Positions 7,874-17,330 are shown, counted from the first letter of the stretch. The stretch: 34,587 nucleotides of DNA from an uncultured Armatimonadota bacterium (GCA_937139515.1 CAKZQI010000062.1:1-34587); one strand, 5' to 3'. Notes: a model not told the origin generated them from the sequence alone. Made by a program: numbers and translations.

Positions 7874-9169
7874 TTAGACCAATTCCGTCTTGCCGGGCAT
7901 CGGCACGGGGTCAACCGCCATCTCGCCGAAGCGGAAGTTCTCCGCGCGCTCCAACAGGTTGAGCTTGGAGTTGAGCGCCTGTTCCCAAGTGACCTGCTTG
8001 CCCGTGTAGGCGGACATCCGTCCCATAATCGCACTCAGCGTGCTTTCGGTCACGGTTCGGGTCTCGTTGAGGGGTTTGTTCTCGCGGATGGCTTGAACCA
8101 GATGCACCTGCTCTTGGCGATACGCGCTTACTTTCGGTCCTTGATAGCGCCACTCCTGCTTGCCTTGGATGCTGTTGGCGGGGTTGGCGGTGCCATCGGT
8201 GCCCACCACGCGCTCACCGATAAAATTGGCGCACCCGTCAATCTGGCGACACATGCTCAGTACGCGTACGCCCCCTGGATACTCGAACTCCACAGCAAAG
8301 TGGTCGTAGATATGTCCGAAGTGGGGTTCGGTGCGCGCTTGGCGACCGCCCATGCCCATCGCACTGACGGGATGCGCGCCCAGCACCCAGTTGATAACAT
8401 CGATATTGTGGATGTGTTGTTCCACAATATGGTCACCCGAAAGCCAAGTGAAGTAGAGCCAGTTGCGCAGCTGCCACTCGGTGTCGCTCCAGCCTTGCTG
8501 GCGTTCCATATGCCACAGCCCGCCCTGATTCCAGTAGCAGGATGCGCTCACGATGCGCCCGATGGCGCCGTCGTGGATGCGCTGGATGGTCTCGCGATAG
8601 TCGGGGGCGTGACGGCGCTGAGTACCTGCGACAACCGACAGCCCCTTCTGGGTTGCCAGCTCGCCCAGCTGGAACATCAAACGCACTCCCGCAGGGCAGA
8701 CCGCTACGGGCTTCTCCATAAACACATGTTTGCCCGCTTGGATTGCCTCGCGGAAGTGAATCGGGCGGAAAGCAGGAGGCGTCGCCAAGATGACGATGTC
8801 CACACCGCTCTGAATGACGCCCTTGTAGTTGTCCACGCCCGTGAAACAGCGGTCATCCGTCACATTCAGGCGGTCTTTGATTTGTTCGGCGAGGATTTGG
8901 CGGGAAGCATTGAGGCGGTCGGGGAAGATGTCGCCCATAGCGTAGATTTCGATGCCCTCGCCTGCGTTCACGATATCCACCGCGGCGCCGGTGCCACGCC
9001 CCCCACAGCCGATTAGCCCCACCCGTAGGCGGTCAGAGCCTTGAGCGTGGGCGAAGGCATGGATGGGCAAACTCGCCACCAAACTGCCTGCTACGGCACC
9101 TGCAGAGACCTTCAAAAACTCACGACGCGATAGCCCGCTTCCAGTATCAGTATCATTGCAACGCTGCAT
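7874..9169 (-). CDS. Tat-exported Gfo/Idh/MocA family oxidoreductase
   Basis: A second exported NAD(P)-dependent oxidoreductase, 431 residues. The signal LSRREFLKVSAGAVAGSLVA (about residues 13-32) is a clear twin-arginine leader. It is followed by the Rossmann motif VGLIGCGGRGTGAA, the EKP motif in HVFMEKPVAV, and a WLYFTWLSGDHIVEQHIHNI segment typical of exported family members. The ATG at 9169 has GGAGG five bases upstream. It is divergent from the acyl-CoA mutase gene across 99 bp. It is only moderately similar by eye to the first copy, so they are probably distinct enzymes rather than a recent duplication. Substrate unknown. Confidence 0.88.
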   Translation of the reverse strand: MQRCNDTDTGSGLSRREFLKVSAGAVAGSLVASLPIHAFAHAQGSDRLRVGLIGCGGRGTGAAVDIVNAGEGIEIYAMGDIFPDRLNASRQILAEQIKDRLNVTDDRCFTGVDNYKGVIQSGVDIVILATPPAFRPIHFREAIQAGKHVFMEKPVAVCPAGVRLMFQLGELATQKGLSVVAGTQRRHAPDYRETIQRIHDGAIGRIVSASCYWNQGGLWHMERQQGWSDTEWQLRNWLYFTWLSGDHIVEQHIHNIDVINWVLGAHPVSAMGMGGRQARTEPHFGHIYDHFAVEFEYPGGVRVLSMCRQIDGCANFIGERVVGTDGTANPANSIQGKQEWRYQGPKVSAYRQEQVHLVQAIRENKPLNETRTVTESTLSAIMGRMSAYTGKQVTWEQALNSKLNLLERAENFRFGEMAVDPVPMPGKTELV

Positions 9170-9225
9170 TGGAACCTCCGCGTCGTAGATACGCCCTATA
9201 CTCGCCGATTCCTGCTAATCCGTTG

Positions 9226-9233
9226 TGTATAAT
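9226..9233 (+). promoter_or_regulatory. Putative -10 box (TGTATAAT) of the acyl-CoA mutase gene
   Basis: TGTATAAT has a perfect TATAAT core with an upstream TG. It lies 35 bases before the ATG at 9269 and upstream of an AGGAGG site at about 9256-9261. A consensus -35 is not visible at the expected distance. Confidence 0.5.
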
Positions 9234-9268
9234 TCAATCTGAGCAACGACGCTACAGGAGGCTATCGT

Positions 9269-10888
9269 ATGAACCACCAACAGAAGACCATGAGCGAGCG
9301 CAAAGCGCGCTTCGAATCGCTGTCGGGTATTGATATCAAGCGTTTCTACACCCCTAAGGATGTTGAACATCTCCAATACGAGCGCGATTTGGGCGACCCT
9401 GGTCAGTATCCCTTCACGCGCGGACTGTACGAATCGGGCTACCGCGCCAAGCTCTGGACAGTGCGTCAGTTTTCAGGGTTTGCCACACCCGAAGAGACGA
9501 ACGCCCGCTACCGCTTCTTGATTGAGCAGGGGCAGATGGGGCTATCGGTGGCGTTTGACCTGCCCACCCTGATGGGCGTAGACCCCGACGACCCCGAAGC
9601 GGAGGGCGAGGTCGGTAAGTGTGGGGTGAGCGTCGCCTCCCTGGAGGATATGGAAATCCTGTTTCAGGGGATCGACCTCGGCGCGATCACGACCTCTATG
9701 ACCATCAACGCCCCGGCAATTATCATCTGGGCGATGTACCTCGCGGTTGCCGAGAAACAGGGCGTGCCTTTGGAAAAACTTTCGGGCACCCTTCAAAACG
9801 ATATCCTCAAGGAGTTCATCGCTCAGAAGGAGTGGGTGTTCCCGCCTGAGCCTCATATGAAGCTCATCGTGGACACGATAGAGTTCGGCTGTCAGCATGT
9901 GCCGAAGTGGCACCCGATTAGTGTGAGCGGATATCACATCCGCGAGGCGGGTTCCACTGCCGTGCAGGAGCTGGCGTTTACGCTGGCTGACGGGCTGGAG
10001 TATGTGCGCTGGTGCTTGGAGAGGGGGCTGGATATTGACGACTTCGCACCGAAGTTCTCCTTCTTCTTCAACGCGCATATTGACTTTTTTGAGGAGATTG
10101 GCAAGTACCGTGCGGCGCGACGCATCTGGGCGCGTGAGATGCGCGAGACCTTCGGAGCGAAAAATCCACGCTCCTGGTGGATGCGCTTCCACACGCAAAC
10201 CGCAGGCGTCTCCCTCACGATGCAACAGCCGTATGTGAACCTCATTCGCTCCACCATAGAAGCGCTCGCGGCGGTGTTGGGCGGAACTCAGTCGCTCCAT
10301 GTGAACTCGTTTGACGAGGCGTGGGCACTACCGACCGAAGAGGCGGTTCTGCTCTCCCTGAGAACCCAGCAGGTGATTGCCGAAGAGTCGGGCGTGACGA
10401 ACACCGTTGACCCGCTGGGCGGTGCCTATTTCGTGGAATGGATGACCGACAAGATGGAGGAGGGCGCTCGCGAGTACTTTGAGCGCATCGAACAGGAAGG
10501 TGGGGTCATCCCTGCAGTTCGCAGCGGGTTCTTCCAACAAGAGATTGCCGACGCGGCGTATCGGTTCCAAAAGCGTGTGGAAGAGCGCGACTTCATCTGG
10601 GTTGGGGTCAACGAGTACCAGATGGAGGAAGAACCTATCCCGTTCCGCATCCTCAAGATTCACAGTGAAGCTCACGAGAAGCAGGTTCAGCGATTGGCGG
10701 AGCTGCGGCGCAAGCGCGACAACCGCGCGGTGGCACAAGCCCTGCGCGACCTCCAGCAAAAAGCCCGCGCCGACGAGAACCTGATGGGGCCTATCCTGGA
10801 GGCGGTCAAAGCCTATGCGACGCTGGGTGAAATCGTAAACGCGCTCAAAGAGGTCTACGGAACCTATGCCGAAGCGCTGGTGGTTTAA
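9269..10888 (+). CDS. B12-dependent acyl-CoA mutase large subunit, isobutyryl-CoA mutase-like
   Basis: This is the substrate-binding (TIM-barrel) part of a coenzyme-B12-dependent acyl-CoA mutase, 539 residues, without the C-terminal B12-binding domain. It must therefore pair with a separate small subunit not found here. Family motifs are clear: [27 protein letters not shown], and SGYHIREAG with the catalytic histidine H223. Recalling the Propionibacterium methylmalonyl-CoA mutase sequence, the offset is a constant 21 residues. The two residues that bind the methylmalonyl carboxylate there (Tyr89, Arg207) are Phe68 and Gln186 here, as in isobutyryl-CoA mutase (Phe80, Gln198). Ala95 argues against a 2-hydroxyisobutyryl-CoA mutase. 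Generic annotation would call it methylmalonyl-CoA mutase. An AGGAGG site precedes the ATG. Confidence 0.85.
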   Translation: MNHQQKTMSERKARFESLSGIDIKRFYTPKDVEHLQYERDLGDPGQYPFTRGLYESGYRAKLWTVRQFSGFATPEETNARYRFLIEQGQMGLSVAFDLPTLMGVDPDDPEAEGEVGKCGVSVASLEDMEILFQGIDLGAITTSMTINAPAIIIWAMYLAVAEKQGVPLEKLSGTLQNDILKEFIAQKEWVFPPEPHMKLIVDTIEFGCQHVPKWHPISVSGYHIREAGSTAVQELAFTLADGLEYVRWCLERGLDIDDFAPKFSFFFNAHIDFFEEIGKYRAARRIWAREMRETFGAKNPRSWWMRFHTQTAGVSLTMQQPYVNLIRSTIEALAAVLGGTQSLHVNSFDEAWALPTEEAVLLSLRTQQVIAEESGVTNTVDPLGGAYFVEWMTDKMEEGAREYFERIEQEGGVIPAVRSGFFQQEIADAAYRFQKRVEERDFIWVGVNEYQMEEEPIPFRILKIHSEAHEKQVQRLAELRRKRDNRAVAQALRDLQQKARADENLMGPILEAVKAYATLGEIVNALKEVYGTYAEALVV

Positions 10889-10899
10889 AAGAAAAAGGA

Positions 10900-10934
10900 G
10901 GGTGGCAGTGAAAGGAGAGCAAAGCCTGCCACCC
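10900..10934 (+). terminator. Hairpin after the mutase gene (no T-run)
   Basis: A perfect 9-bp stem, GGGTGGCAG (10900-10908) with CTGCCACCC (10926-10934), lies 12 bases after the mutase stop. No U-tract follows, so it may stabilise the transcript end or act as a weak terminator. A second small hairpin, TCGGCA-GGG-TGCCGA, lies at 10973-10987 followed by AAAATCTTT. Nothing else is seen in the 217-bp spacer except the palindrome next to the permease start. Confidence 0.4.
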
Positions 10935-11105
10935 CCAAGGAAGGAAGGTGAACTCGTTCCTATTCTCGATTGTCGGCAGGGTGCCGAAAAATCTTTAGGG
11001 GTATTGCCAAGTCGCGGGCGGGCACACCGGGGTGCTACTTAACTATACCTTAATCAGGCGTTCATTTCAACCCCTCACGGGGTGTTCCAAAGGCATATAC
11101 GAACG

Positions 11106-12311
11106 ATGATACAAAAAAGTTTCCAATCGGCAATAGAGGCGCTTTGGATGACCCCAAGGCGCACGATTCTGAGTGGGCTTGGGATGACCGTGGGCGTTGC
11201 GGCGATTGTGATGCTCGTCTCGCTCGGCAAGGGCGTTCAGCAAGATGTGGTCAGCCAAGTCGAGTCGTTGGGGGTCAACTTGGTGATTGTGTTGCCTGGC
11301 AGGATCAGCGCTGAGAACCCGTTCAACCCGATGAGTTTCATCGGGCTGAGCACCCTGCGCGAGTCGGACTTGGAGGTGGCAAGCAGGGTTTCGGGCGTAC
11401 GGCGCGTCGCCCCGATAATGTTCGTGGCAGGGGGAGCCAATCGGGGCAAACAGTGGGCGGACGCCGCGCTGATTATCGGCACCACCCCCGAGTGGTTCCA
11501 GATGCGTCCCCATCAACTGGCGCACGGACGCCTCTGGAACGAAGCTGAAGCCAACGCCAATGTGTGCGTGCTGGGACCAAAGCCCACCGAACAACTCTTT
11601 GGCACTGAGAACCCTGTTGGCAAGACGGTGCGGCTCAACGGGGTTCCGTTCCGCGTCATCGGCGTGACTGCCGAAAATACCGACCGCTCCCTGCTGGGCA
11701 GTGGCGGATTTGAGTTTGCGATTTACGCGCCGATTGCGTCCCTACAAAAGGCGATGGGGAGCCGTCAGCTGCACCGCGTGATTGCCCAGACCGCCTCCGA
11801 TAAGGAACCGAACCTCATCGTGAACCAACTGCGCGAGGCAATCCGCCAAAATCATGGCGGGAGCGAGGACTTCACCGTGCTGACCCAGGAGGAACTGCTG
11901 AGCCGACTGTTCACCCTGCTTCAGATTGTGCAGGTGGCGCTCACGGGGATTACTTCGATTGCGCTGTTCGTGGGTGGCATCGGCGTGATGAATGTGATGT
12001 TGATGAGCGTAACGGAGCGTGTGCGCGAAATCGGCATTCGCAAGACGGTGGGCGCCCGCCAACGCGACATCTTCGGGCAATTCTTGCTGGAGGCGGTGAT
12101 GATTGCGCTGATTGGTGGGGCATTAGGCGTACTGGTCGGGTGGGGCGCCTGTTGGATAATAGACCAGTACACCGTGCTAACTCCTGTGGTCACTTGGGAC
12201 ACGGTTGCCTTAGCGTTGGCGGTCTGCGGAGTGGTGGGGCTGTTTTTCGGCACGGTTCCTGCTTACCGTGCGTCACGACGCGACCCTGTGGAAGCCCTGC
12301 GCTATGAGTGA
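11106..12311 (+). CDS. MacB/FtsX-type ABC transporter permease
   Basis: A 401-residue permease of the MacB/LolC type, with one N-terminal membrane segment (about 21-41), a large extracytoplasmic MacB-like domain, then three C-terminal segments forming the FtsX domain. Signatures include RTILSGLGMTVGVAAIVMLV near the N-terminus, the cytoplasmic motif REIGIRKTVGARQRDI and the closing AYRASRRDPVEALRYE. Such proteins couple to an ATPase for lipoprotein or peptide export or mechanotransmission. No ATPase or periplasmic adaptor gene is adjacent, so the partner is encoded elsewhere. Start choice: ATG at 11106 fits the family N-terminus; a GTG at 11082 would add eight residues. Its stop is 2 bases from the convergent TauE-rhodanese stop. 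Confidence 0.87.
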   Translation: MIQKSFQSAIEALWMTPRRTILSGLGMTVGVAAIVMLVSLGKGVQQDVVSQVESLGVNLVIVLPGRISAENPFNPMSFIGLSTLRESDLEVASRVSGVRRVAPIMFVAGGANRGKQWADAALIIGTTPEWFQMRPHQLAHGRLWNEAEANANVCVLGPKPTEQLFGTENPVGKTVRLNGVPFRVIGVTAENTDRSLLGSGGFEFAIYAPIASLQKAMGSRQLHRVIAQTASDKEPNLIVNQLREAIRQNHGGSEDFTVLTQEELLSRLFTLLQIVQVALTGITSIALFVGGIGVMNVMLMSVTERVREIGIRKTVGARQRDIFGQFLLEAVMIALIGGALGVLVGWGACWIIDQYTVLTPVVTWDTVALALAVCGVVGLFFGTVPAYRASRRDPVEALRYE

Positions 12312-12313
12312 GG

Positions 12314-13417
12314 TCAGCGCGCTTCGCCCCCTTCTGCATGCCAGCGTATCATCCCGCCGCGCAGGTTCGCGACCCGTTTGCCATCAAAGCCGAAACTTAC
12401 TAAGATGCGGGCACCCTGAGCCGAGCGATTACCACTTCGGCATACCACGACCACCAGCTTCTCCTTGCTGATTTCGTTCACGCGATGGGGTATGCTCCCC
12501 AGCGGGATATTCTTCGCTTGGGGGATGTGTCCATCGGCGAACTCAAACGGCTCACGCACATCGATCACCTGGGCGCCCTTCGCAATCCACTGTTTCGCTT
12601 CCTTCGGGTCAATTTCTTGATACATCGCTTCGCTTCCTTTGTTCGTCCCTAAGATTTTCGGGAGATTTTGCCATAAAATGAACGCCCCCATCAAAATCAG
12701 CACGAGGGCGAAGGTCTGTCGCAGGCGTGCTTGAGGCACGCGCAGAGCAATCCGATTGCCCAAGAGCGTGCCAATAGCTCCAACAATGCTGAACATAACA
12801 ATCACCTGCCAGTTGAGTGTGTAGCCCTGTTGAGGCAAGATTTCAGCATATTTATAGAACCCGCTAAACGATTTGAAGGCGATGAGCCAGAGGCTGGTGC
12901 CGACCGCCTGTTGCATACTCAGCCCGCCCAGCAGCACGAGCGCGGGGATAATCAGAAAGCCCCCGCCCACGCCCACCAGCCCTGTGAGCGCCCCCACGAA
13001 GAGCCCCTCCATCCCGATTTTCCAGAAGGGATGAGGCTGGTCGCTGTGGGGGCTAAGTTTCGTAGGGCGCAACATCATCCAAGAGGCTAACAGCATCACC
13101 CCGGCGAACAGACTGAGCTGGATTGCCCCACTAACCCACTGAGAGAGCCAGGCGCCTGCGTAGGTGCCCACGATGGAGGGCAGTCCAAACAATAACACAC
13201 TGCGCCACACCACCAACTTCTGAAAGGTGTAGGGCAGGGCACCTACCAGCGCAATCGCCCCCACGATTGCCAGGCTTTCGGCAATCGCCAACTTCTCTGG
13301 TTCGTGTACCAGATAGACTAAAATCGGGACGGTCAAGATGGAGCCGCCCGAGCCGAGTAAGCCCAAAGACACCCCAATCAAGACCGCCCCGAACCACGCA
13401 AGCGGAGAGAACTCCAT
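12314..13417 (-). CDS. TauE/SafE sulfite exporter fused to a C-terminal rhodanese
   Basis: A 367-residue fusion. Residues 1-255 form a TauE/SafE (TSUP) permease with two repeated halves, each opening with a glycine-rich helix ([20 protein letters not shown] and [20 protein letters not shown]). Residues 266-367 form a rhodanese domain with the active loop [13 protein letters not shown] and Cys326. TSUP members move sulfite or organosulfonates across the membrane; rhodaneses transfer sulfane sulfur. The gene starts with ATG at 13417, overlapping the SQR stop as TGATG, so the two are translationally coupled. Met265 at the junction has AAAGGA upstream, so a free rhodanese could also be made. The context says sulfide oxidation and sulfur or sulfite disposal. 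Confidence 0.88.
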   Translation of the reverse strand: MEFSPLAWFGAVLIGVSLGLLGSGGSILTVPILVYLVHEPEKLAIAESLAIVGAIALVGALPYTFQKLVVWRSVLLFGLPSIVGTYAGAWLSQWVSGAIQLSLFAGVMLLASWMMLRPTKLSPHSDQPHPFWKIGMEGLFVGALTGLVGVGGGFLIIPALVLLGGLSMQQAVGTSLWLIAFKSFSGFYKYAEILPQQGYTLNWQVIVMFSIVGAIGTLLGNRIALRVPQARLRQTFALVLILMGAFILWQNLPKILGTNKGSEAMYQEIDPKEAKQWIAKGAQVIDVREPFEFADGHIPQAKNIPLGSIPHRVNEISKEKLVVVVCRSGNRSAQGARILVSFGFDGKRVANLRGGMIRWHAEGGEAR

Positions 13418-14691
13418 CAGGCTAAACCACGAAGCATCAGGTGCCAGTACATAAACGGCAGTCCCCAGCGCTTGAGCATGTACATATCCCACCGCTCTCT
13501 ATCGGTCTTGACAAGCGGAATAGTGGGTTTCCACTTGGAGTCGTAGATGAACTCTGCCATAATCAGTTTGCCGTAGGCGGTGACGATGGGGCAGGCGGTC
13601 GCGCCGTCGTACGATTGGGACAGCTTCTGACCGCGCATCAGGGCGATCAAGTTCTCCACGAGTACAGGTGCCTGTTTGCGGATTGCCGCGCCCGTCTTGG
13701 AGGTGGGTAGATTGCTCACATCGCCCAGGCTGAAGATGTTGGGGTAGCGGGTGTGCTGGAGCGTGTGCTTGTCCACCGCGACCCATCCAAGTGCAGAGCC
13801 ATCGGTAAGCGGACTCTGCTTAATGAAGTCGGGTGCGCTCTGAGGCGGGGTGGCATGGAGGAAGTCATAGGGCACCTCTACGCTGGGAGCAGGCTTGTCC
13901 GGGTTCGCTTGGACATCGGGGTGGTTGGCAGTGGCTTCAAAGGTCGCCACGCGCCGAATGGGGTCAATAGCGACGAGGTTGTAGTTCAGGTTCACCTGGA
14001 TGTTGTAGCGCTCTACCACTTTCTCCAGCACCTTGCGAACCTCTGGAACCCCGAACAGCGTGTTGCTTCCTGAGTAGAACAGGATTTGGGTGTCTTTTGC
14101 GATGCCCTTGCGCCGGAAGAGGTCGGCTGCCATATACATAATCTTCTGAGGCGCGCCACCACATTTGACAGGCGTACTGGGCATTGTGAAGAGGGCGACA
14201 CCCCCACGGAACTGGTTGAGGAACTCCCAAGTCTTGGGCGCAGTTTCATAGGTGTAGTTACTGCTGACATTGTTGCGCCCCAAAGTCTCGGTGAGACCCG
14301 AAACCTTTTGCCAATCCAGCTGAAGTCCCGGAGCCACAATTAGATAGTCATAGCCATAGGTCTTACCACTCCGAGTGCAGACCAGCCCTTTTTCGGGGTC
14401 AAACGACTCGGCGTGGTCTTGGATCCACTCGGTTCCCTTCGGAATGTAGCCGCGTTCGGGGCGAGCGGACTGTTCAACGGGGACAACTCCACCCCCTACC
14501 AGCGTCCAGAGGGGTTGGTAGTAGTGGACTTCCGAGGGTTCAATAATCGCGACCTTGTCGATTCCGCGTCGCTTGAGGCGTGCGGCGACAGTAATCCCGG
14601 CGGTGCCCCCACCTACAATCAACACGCGGTAGTGGGCTTGCTTACGACTCAACGACTGCTCCGACATCTGTAAACCTGTCTGCACTGACAT
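13417..14691 (-). CDS. sqr: Sulfide:quinone oxidoreductase, type II (SQOR-like)
   Basis: A membrane-associated flavoprotein oxidising sulfide to sulfane sulfur with electrons passed to quinone, 424 residues. The FAD-binding motif VLIVGGGTAGITVAARL starts near residue 23, and a second glycine/aspartate motif (NIFSLGDVSN) lies near 318-327. Both redox cysteines expected for the type II (human SQOR-like) branch are present: Cys177 in TPVKCGGAPQKIMYM and Cys367 in TACPIVTAYGKLIMAEF. The C-terminus is amphipathic (WDMYMLKRWGLPFMYWHLML) and suits membrane attachment. GGAGG lies six bases before the ATG at 14691. First gene of a two-gene operon with the TauE-rhodanese fusion. Confidence 0.92.
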   Translation of the reverse strand: MSVQTGLQMSEQSLSRKQAHYRVLIVGGGTAGITVAARLKRRGIDKVAIIEPSEVHYYQPLWTLVGGGVVPVEQSARPERGYIPKGTEWIQDHAESFDPEKGLVCTRSGKTYGYDYLIVAPGLQLDWQKVSGLTETLGRNNVSSNYTYETAPKTWEFLNQFRGGVALFTMPSTPVKCGGAPQKIMYMAADLFRRKGIAKDTQILFYSGSNTLFGVPEVRKVLEKVVERYNIQVNLNYNLVAIDPIRRVATFEATANHPDVQANPDKPAPSVEVPYDFLHATPPQSAPDFIKQSPLTDGSALGWVAVDKHTLQHTRYPNIFSLGDVSNLPTSKTGAAIRKQAPVLVENLIALMRGQKLSQSYDGATACPIVTAYGKLIMAEFIYDSKWKPTIPLVKTDRERWDMYMLKRWGLPFMYWHLMLRGLA

Positions 14692-14712
14692 CTTCTACCT
14701 CCACTTGTTAGA

Positions 14713-14746
14713 GGCACTTCGGTGCCAAAAGGATTCACGCTTTTGG
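14713..14746. promoter_or_regulatory. Two adjacent hairpins upstream of sqr
   Basis: GGCAC-TTCG-GTGCC (14713-14726) and CCAAAAG-n8-CTTTTGG (14725-14746) lie back to back, just before the sqr ribosome binding site when read on the minus strand. They could form a short structured leader or an operator. They overlap by two bases, so they cannot both form completely. No known riboswitch pattern was recognised. Confidence 0.3.
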
Positions 14747-14821
14747 GGATTTTTCCAGAAAATCGGGGGTTTTAGCAAAATGGGGTGGTGAAGACACTTG
14801 GAGGCTCTCCCCCATCACATC

Positions 14822-14829
14822 AGGTACAC
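14822..14829 (+). promoter_or_regulatory. Putative -10 box (GGTACACT) of the universal stress protein gene
   Basis: GGTACACT lies 19 bases before the ATG at 14849 and just upstream of the GGGAGGAG ribosome binding site. It matches the GGTAWAMT pattern seen at other starts except for the C at the fifth position. No clear -35. Confidence 0.4.
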
Positions 14830-14848
14830 TCTTCGTGGGAGGAGACTG

Positions 14849-15295
14849 ATGCGATTACCGTTCAAGCGAATTTTGGCACCAACCGACTTCAGCGAACCGT
14901 CGTACGAGGCGTTGGACCTTGCGGTGGAGTTGGCACAGCACTTCGGGGCGGAGCTCCACCTCTTGCACGCAGTACCCCCCCTCCATGTGGTTCCCGTGCC
15001 CGTGAATGTGGAGGTTCCCCTCTACGAGATGGAGATGCGCGAGGCGGCGGAGCGCTCGATGCAGGACCTGATTGAACAGCGCATCCCCAAAGAGCTGACC
15101 GTGTTCTCCAGCGTGGTCTGGGGCGACCCAGCTGATGAGATTATCGCCTACCAAAAAGAGAACCAAGTAGACTTGATTGTGATTGCGACGCACGGGCGCG
15201 GAGGCTGGAAACGGTTCGTGTTCGGCTCGGTCACCGAGAAGGTGGTGCGCCATCCGACCTGCCCTGTGCTAACCGTGAACGCCCCTGAGTCCTGA
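14849..15295 (+). CDS. Universal stress protein (UspA family)
   Basis: A 148-residue single-domain UspA-fold protein, probably a cytoplasmic dimer. The opening [20 protein letters not shown] and the C-terminal nucleotide-binding segment [20 protein letters not shown] are characteristic. The segment fits the G-9X-G(S/T) part of the ATP-binding motif, with Ala in place of the first Gly. The ATG at 14849 is selected because GGAGG lies six bases upstream; a longer reading to 14798 is unsupported. It is divergent from the sqr operon, but a shared response is only inference. Specific role unknown. Confidence 0.88.
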   Translation: MRLPFKRILAPTDFSEPSYEALDLAVELAQHFGAELHLLHAVPPLHVVPVPVNVEVPLYEMEMREAAERSMQDLIEQRIPKELTVFSSVVWGDPADEIIAYQKENQVDLIVIATHGRGGWKRFVFGSVTEKVVRHPTCPVLTVNAPES

Positions 15296-15318
15296 AAGTC
15301 TTATCACTAAAGTTGAAC

Positions 15319-15351
15319 GCCACCTCATCCTACAATTCGGACAGAGGTGGC
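15319..15351 (+). promoter_or_regulatory. Inverted repeat flanking a TACAAT box before the chemoreceptor
   Basis: GCCACCTC (15319-15326) and GAGGTGGC (15344-15351) form an 8-bp perfect inverted repeat around TACAAT (15331-15336), a plausible -10 hexamer. Its right arm also carries the purine stretch that would serve as ribosome binding site for the ATG at 15360. It could be a repressor operator over the promoter or, if transcribed from further upstream, a hairpin that hides the ribosome binding site. Confidence 0.4.
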
Positions 15352-15359
15352 ATTTAAGG

Positions 15360-17327
15360 ATGGAAAATAGCAAAGCAGGCTCTGTCCAAGGGCTGACCTT
15401 TTCCCGTCAGCAAGTGCGCTCCGAATGGGATAAACGATTCAGCTGGATGCTCTTTGGGCATTTCGTGGTGTCTGTGCTATTGGCATTTTGGCACCGTACC
15501 TTTGAAGAAGCATTTTTAGTGGGGTTGCCCACAGCGCTGGTCGCCTATTGGTTAACACGCACTCAACCCGGTTCCCTACTTACACGATGTGTAATCGGCG
15601 CTGGCTTCATGGTCTACTCGGCGTTGTTCATTCACCAAGCGCGTGGGGTCACCGAGCTCCACTTCCATGTATTTGCTTCGTTGGCAATATTGGGAGTCTA
15701 TCGCGACTGGCGCGTTATCGCAACAGCGGCGGGCACCATCGCGGTACACCACGCGACCTTTGCCGTGCTTCAGGCAATCGGGCTACCCTTCTATGTGTAC
15801 ACGACCGACCTGAACTACTTTGTGCTCACGCTCGTGCATGCCCTGTTCGTGGTGTTGGAGTCGGCAATTCTCATCTGGCAAGCCATCCAAGGTGAGCGTG
15901 AATGGCAACAAGCCGAGGAGCTAAGTGCGTTTGGCGAACAACTGCGCAGTCCAAAGTTCGCTGGCAACGACTTGACCGCACAGATTGCGCTTAGCCCGAC
16001 CTCTGCGCTTGCAGAGACGGCGAATGTCATCAACGCCCTGATTGAACGCCTGCGCGACAACATTAACCAGTCTAAACACTCTGCTCAAGCCATTACCGAA
16101 CAGACCCAGACCGTGCGTCAGGACGCTCAGCGTATCCATGGGCTGGGCAACCAAATCCTGCAGTCTATCAGCGAGGTCAGTGAAGGCGCACGCACTCAAG
16201 CCCAGCAGATTGAGCAGTCGGCAAACCAAATCCACGCAATCTCTCAGATGGCGTCCGAGACGCGCGCACAAAGCCATGTTCAACTTCAGCGCGCCAGTGA
16301 GGCGTGGGAGAGTGCGCAACAGGTGGCACGCTATGCCGAACAGATTGTGCAGGCAAGCCACTTCCAGCAGACCGCCTCGTCCGATGCACGAGCGAGTGCC
16401 GAGCACTCTTTGCAATCGGTGGATGAAGCGGTCAACGCTATCCACGAGGTGAACCAGACCGCCGAGCGGGTGCTTCAGCAGGTGATACAGGCGCGTCAGG
16501 TGCTTCAAGATGCGGTGAGTGTAACGACCGAACGCGCCGAGCAACTGTACTCCCACTCCCATAGTGTGCGCGAAATCCTAACGACCATCACCGAAATCGC
16601 TCGGCAGACCAACCTGCTGGCGCTCAACGCTGCCATAGAGGCGGCGCGGGCAGGCGAACATGGCAAAGGCTTCGCGGTAGTTGCCGACGAGGTGCGGGCG
16701 CTGGCAAACCGCTCCGCCGAAGCCACACGCCAAATTGATGGCGTGCTTCAGGAAATGGCGGCACAAATCGCCTCCATCAACGAAAGTGTGCGCGGCAGCC
16801 AGAACCAGGTTGGGCTACAGGGCATCACCACCGAGGTCTTAGAGCAGGTCTCATCCGCCTTCCACCAACTGCGCGCTCAACTGAACGGCTTTGAGCAGTT
16901 CATTCAGGCGATTGTGCTGTCCAGTGAGGCGGTGGTACGCCACTGCCGACAGATAGAGCAATCGGCGGGCGAAAACTACGAGCGTGCCACCGAAAGTCAA
17001 CACCTGATGGAAGCGGTCGCTCAGCAGATAGACCAACTTAAGGCTATCTTGGAACAGAGCAACGAGGCGTCTGCCAACACCGCCCAGCAGATGGAGCTCA
17101 TCAACGAGATTATCCACGGCATCGCCGCGATTAGCGAGCAGACCACTGCCGCAACGATGGAAGTGCAGAACGCCATTCGTCAGCAGTTTGAAGCGGTGCA
17201 GGCTCTGCTGGACGAGATTGCCCGCACAGACCAGACCGCACAGGGTGTGTATCAACTGCTGGCGCAGTTCCGCACCGAAACAGAGGCGTCCGAAGCGGAC
17301 GCCTCATCCTATCGGGAGGCGGCGTAG
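15360..17327 (+). CDS. Methyl-accepting chemotaxis protein with polytopic, histidine-rich membrane sensor
   Basis: A 655-residue chemoreceptor. The first 175 residues hold about six membrane segments (near 29-45, 50-65, 75-93, 100-115, 119-142, 152-175) and almost no periplasmic domain. Histidines sit in or at the edges of these helices: H34, H92, H101, H103, H130, H131 and H160. The remainder is a long coiled-coil signalling domain with the conserved hairpin tip [19 protein letters not shown] (about 415-433), which binds CheA and CheW. No C-terminal CheR/CheB-docking pentapeptide is seen (ends SSYREAA). The sensor probably reads something within the membrane or a bound metal/haem/redox cofactor; that is inference. 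The next gene starts 3 bases later. Confidence 0.9.
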   Translation: MENSKAGSVQGLTFSRQQVRSEWDKRFSWMLFGHFVVSVLLAFWHRTFEEAFLVGLPTALVAYWLTRTQPGSLLTRCVIGAGFMVYSALFIHQARGVTELHFHVFASLAILGVYRDWRVIATAAGTIAVHHATFAVLQAIGLPFYVYTTDLNYFVLTLVHALFVVLESAILIWQAIQGEREWQQAEELSAFGEQLRSPKFAGNDLTAQIALSPTSALAETANVINALIERLRDNINQSKHSAQAITEQTQTVRQDAQRIHGLGNQILQSISEVSEGARTQAQQIEQSANQIHAISQMASETRAQSHVQLQRASEAWESAQQVARYAEQIVQASHFQQTASSDARASAEHSLQSVDEAVNAIHEVNQTAERVLQQVIQARQVLQDAVSVTTERAEQLYSHSHSVREILTTITEIARQTNLLALNAAIEAARAGEHGKGFAVVADEVRALANRSAEATRQIDGVLQEMAAQIASINESVRGSQNQVGLQGITTEVLEQVSSAFHQLRAQLNGFEQFIQAIVLSSEAVVRHCRQIEQSAGENYERATESQHLMEAVAQQIDQLKAILEQSNEASANTAQQMELINEIIHGIAAISEQTTAATMEVQNAIRQQFEAVQALLDEIARTDQTAQGVYQLLAQFRTETEASEADASSYREAA

Positions 17328-17330
17328 CCT

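Noticed and set aside
7724-9016. 430-codon plus-strand frame opposite the second Tat oxidoreductase
   Set aside because: Shadow frame produced by codon bias; the minus strand has the Tat signal, Rossmann and EKP motifs.
11066-11090. CRISPR-repeat-like sequence TTTCAACCCCTCACGGGGTG just before the permease gene
   Set aside because: Only one copy, no spacers and no cas genes. It is a short palindrome that happens to resemble some repeat consensus sequences.
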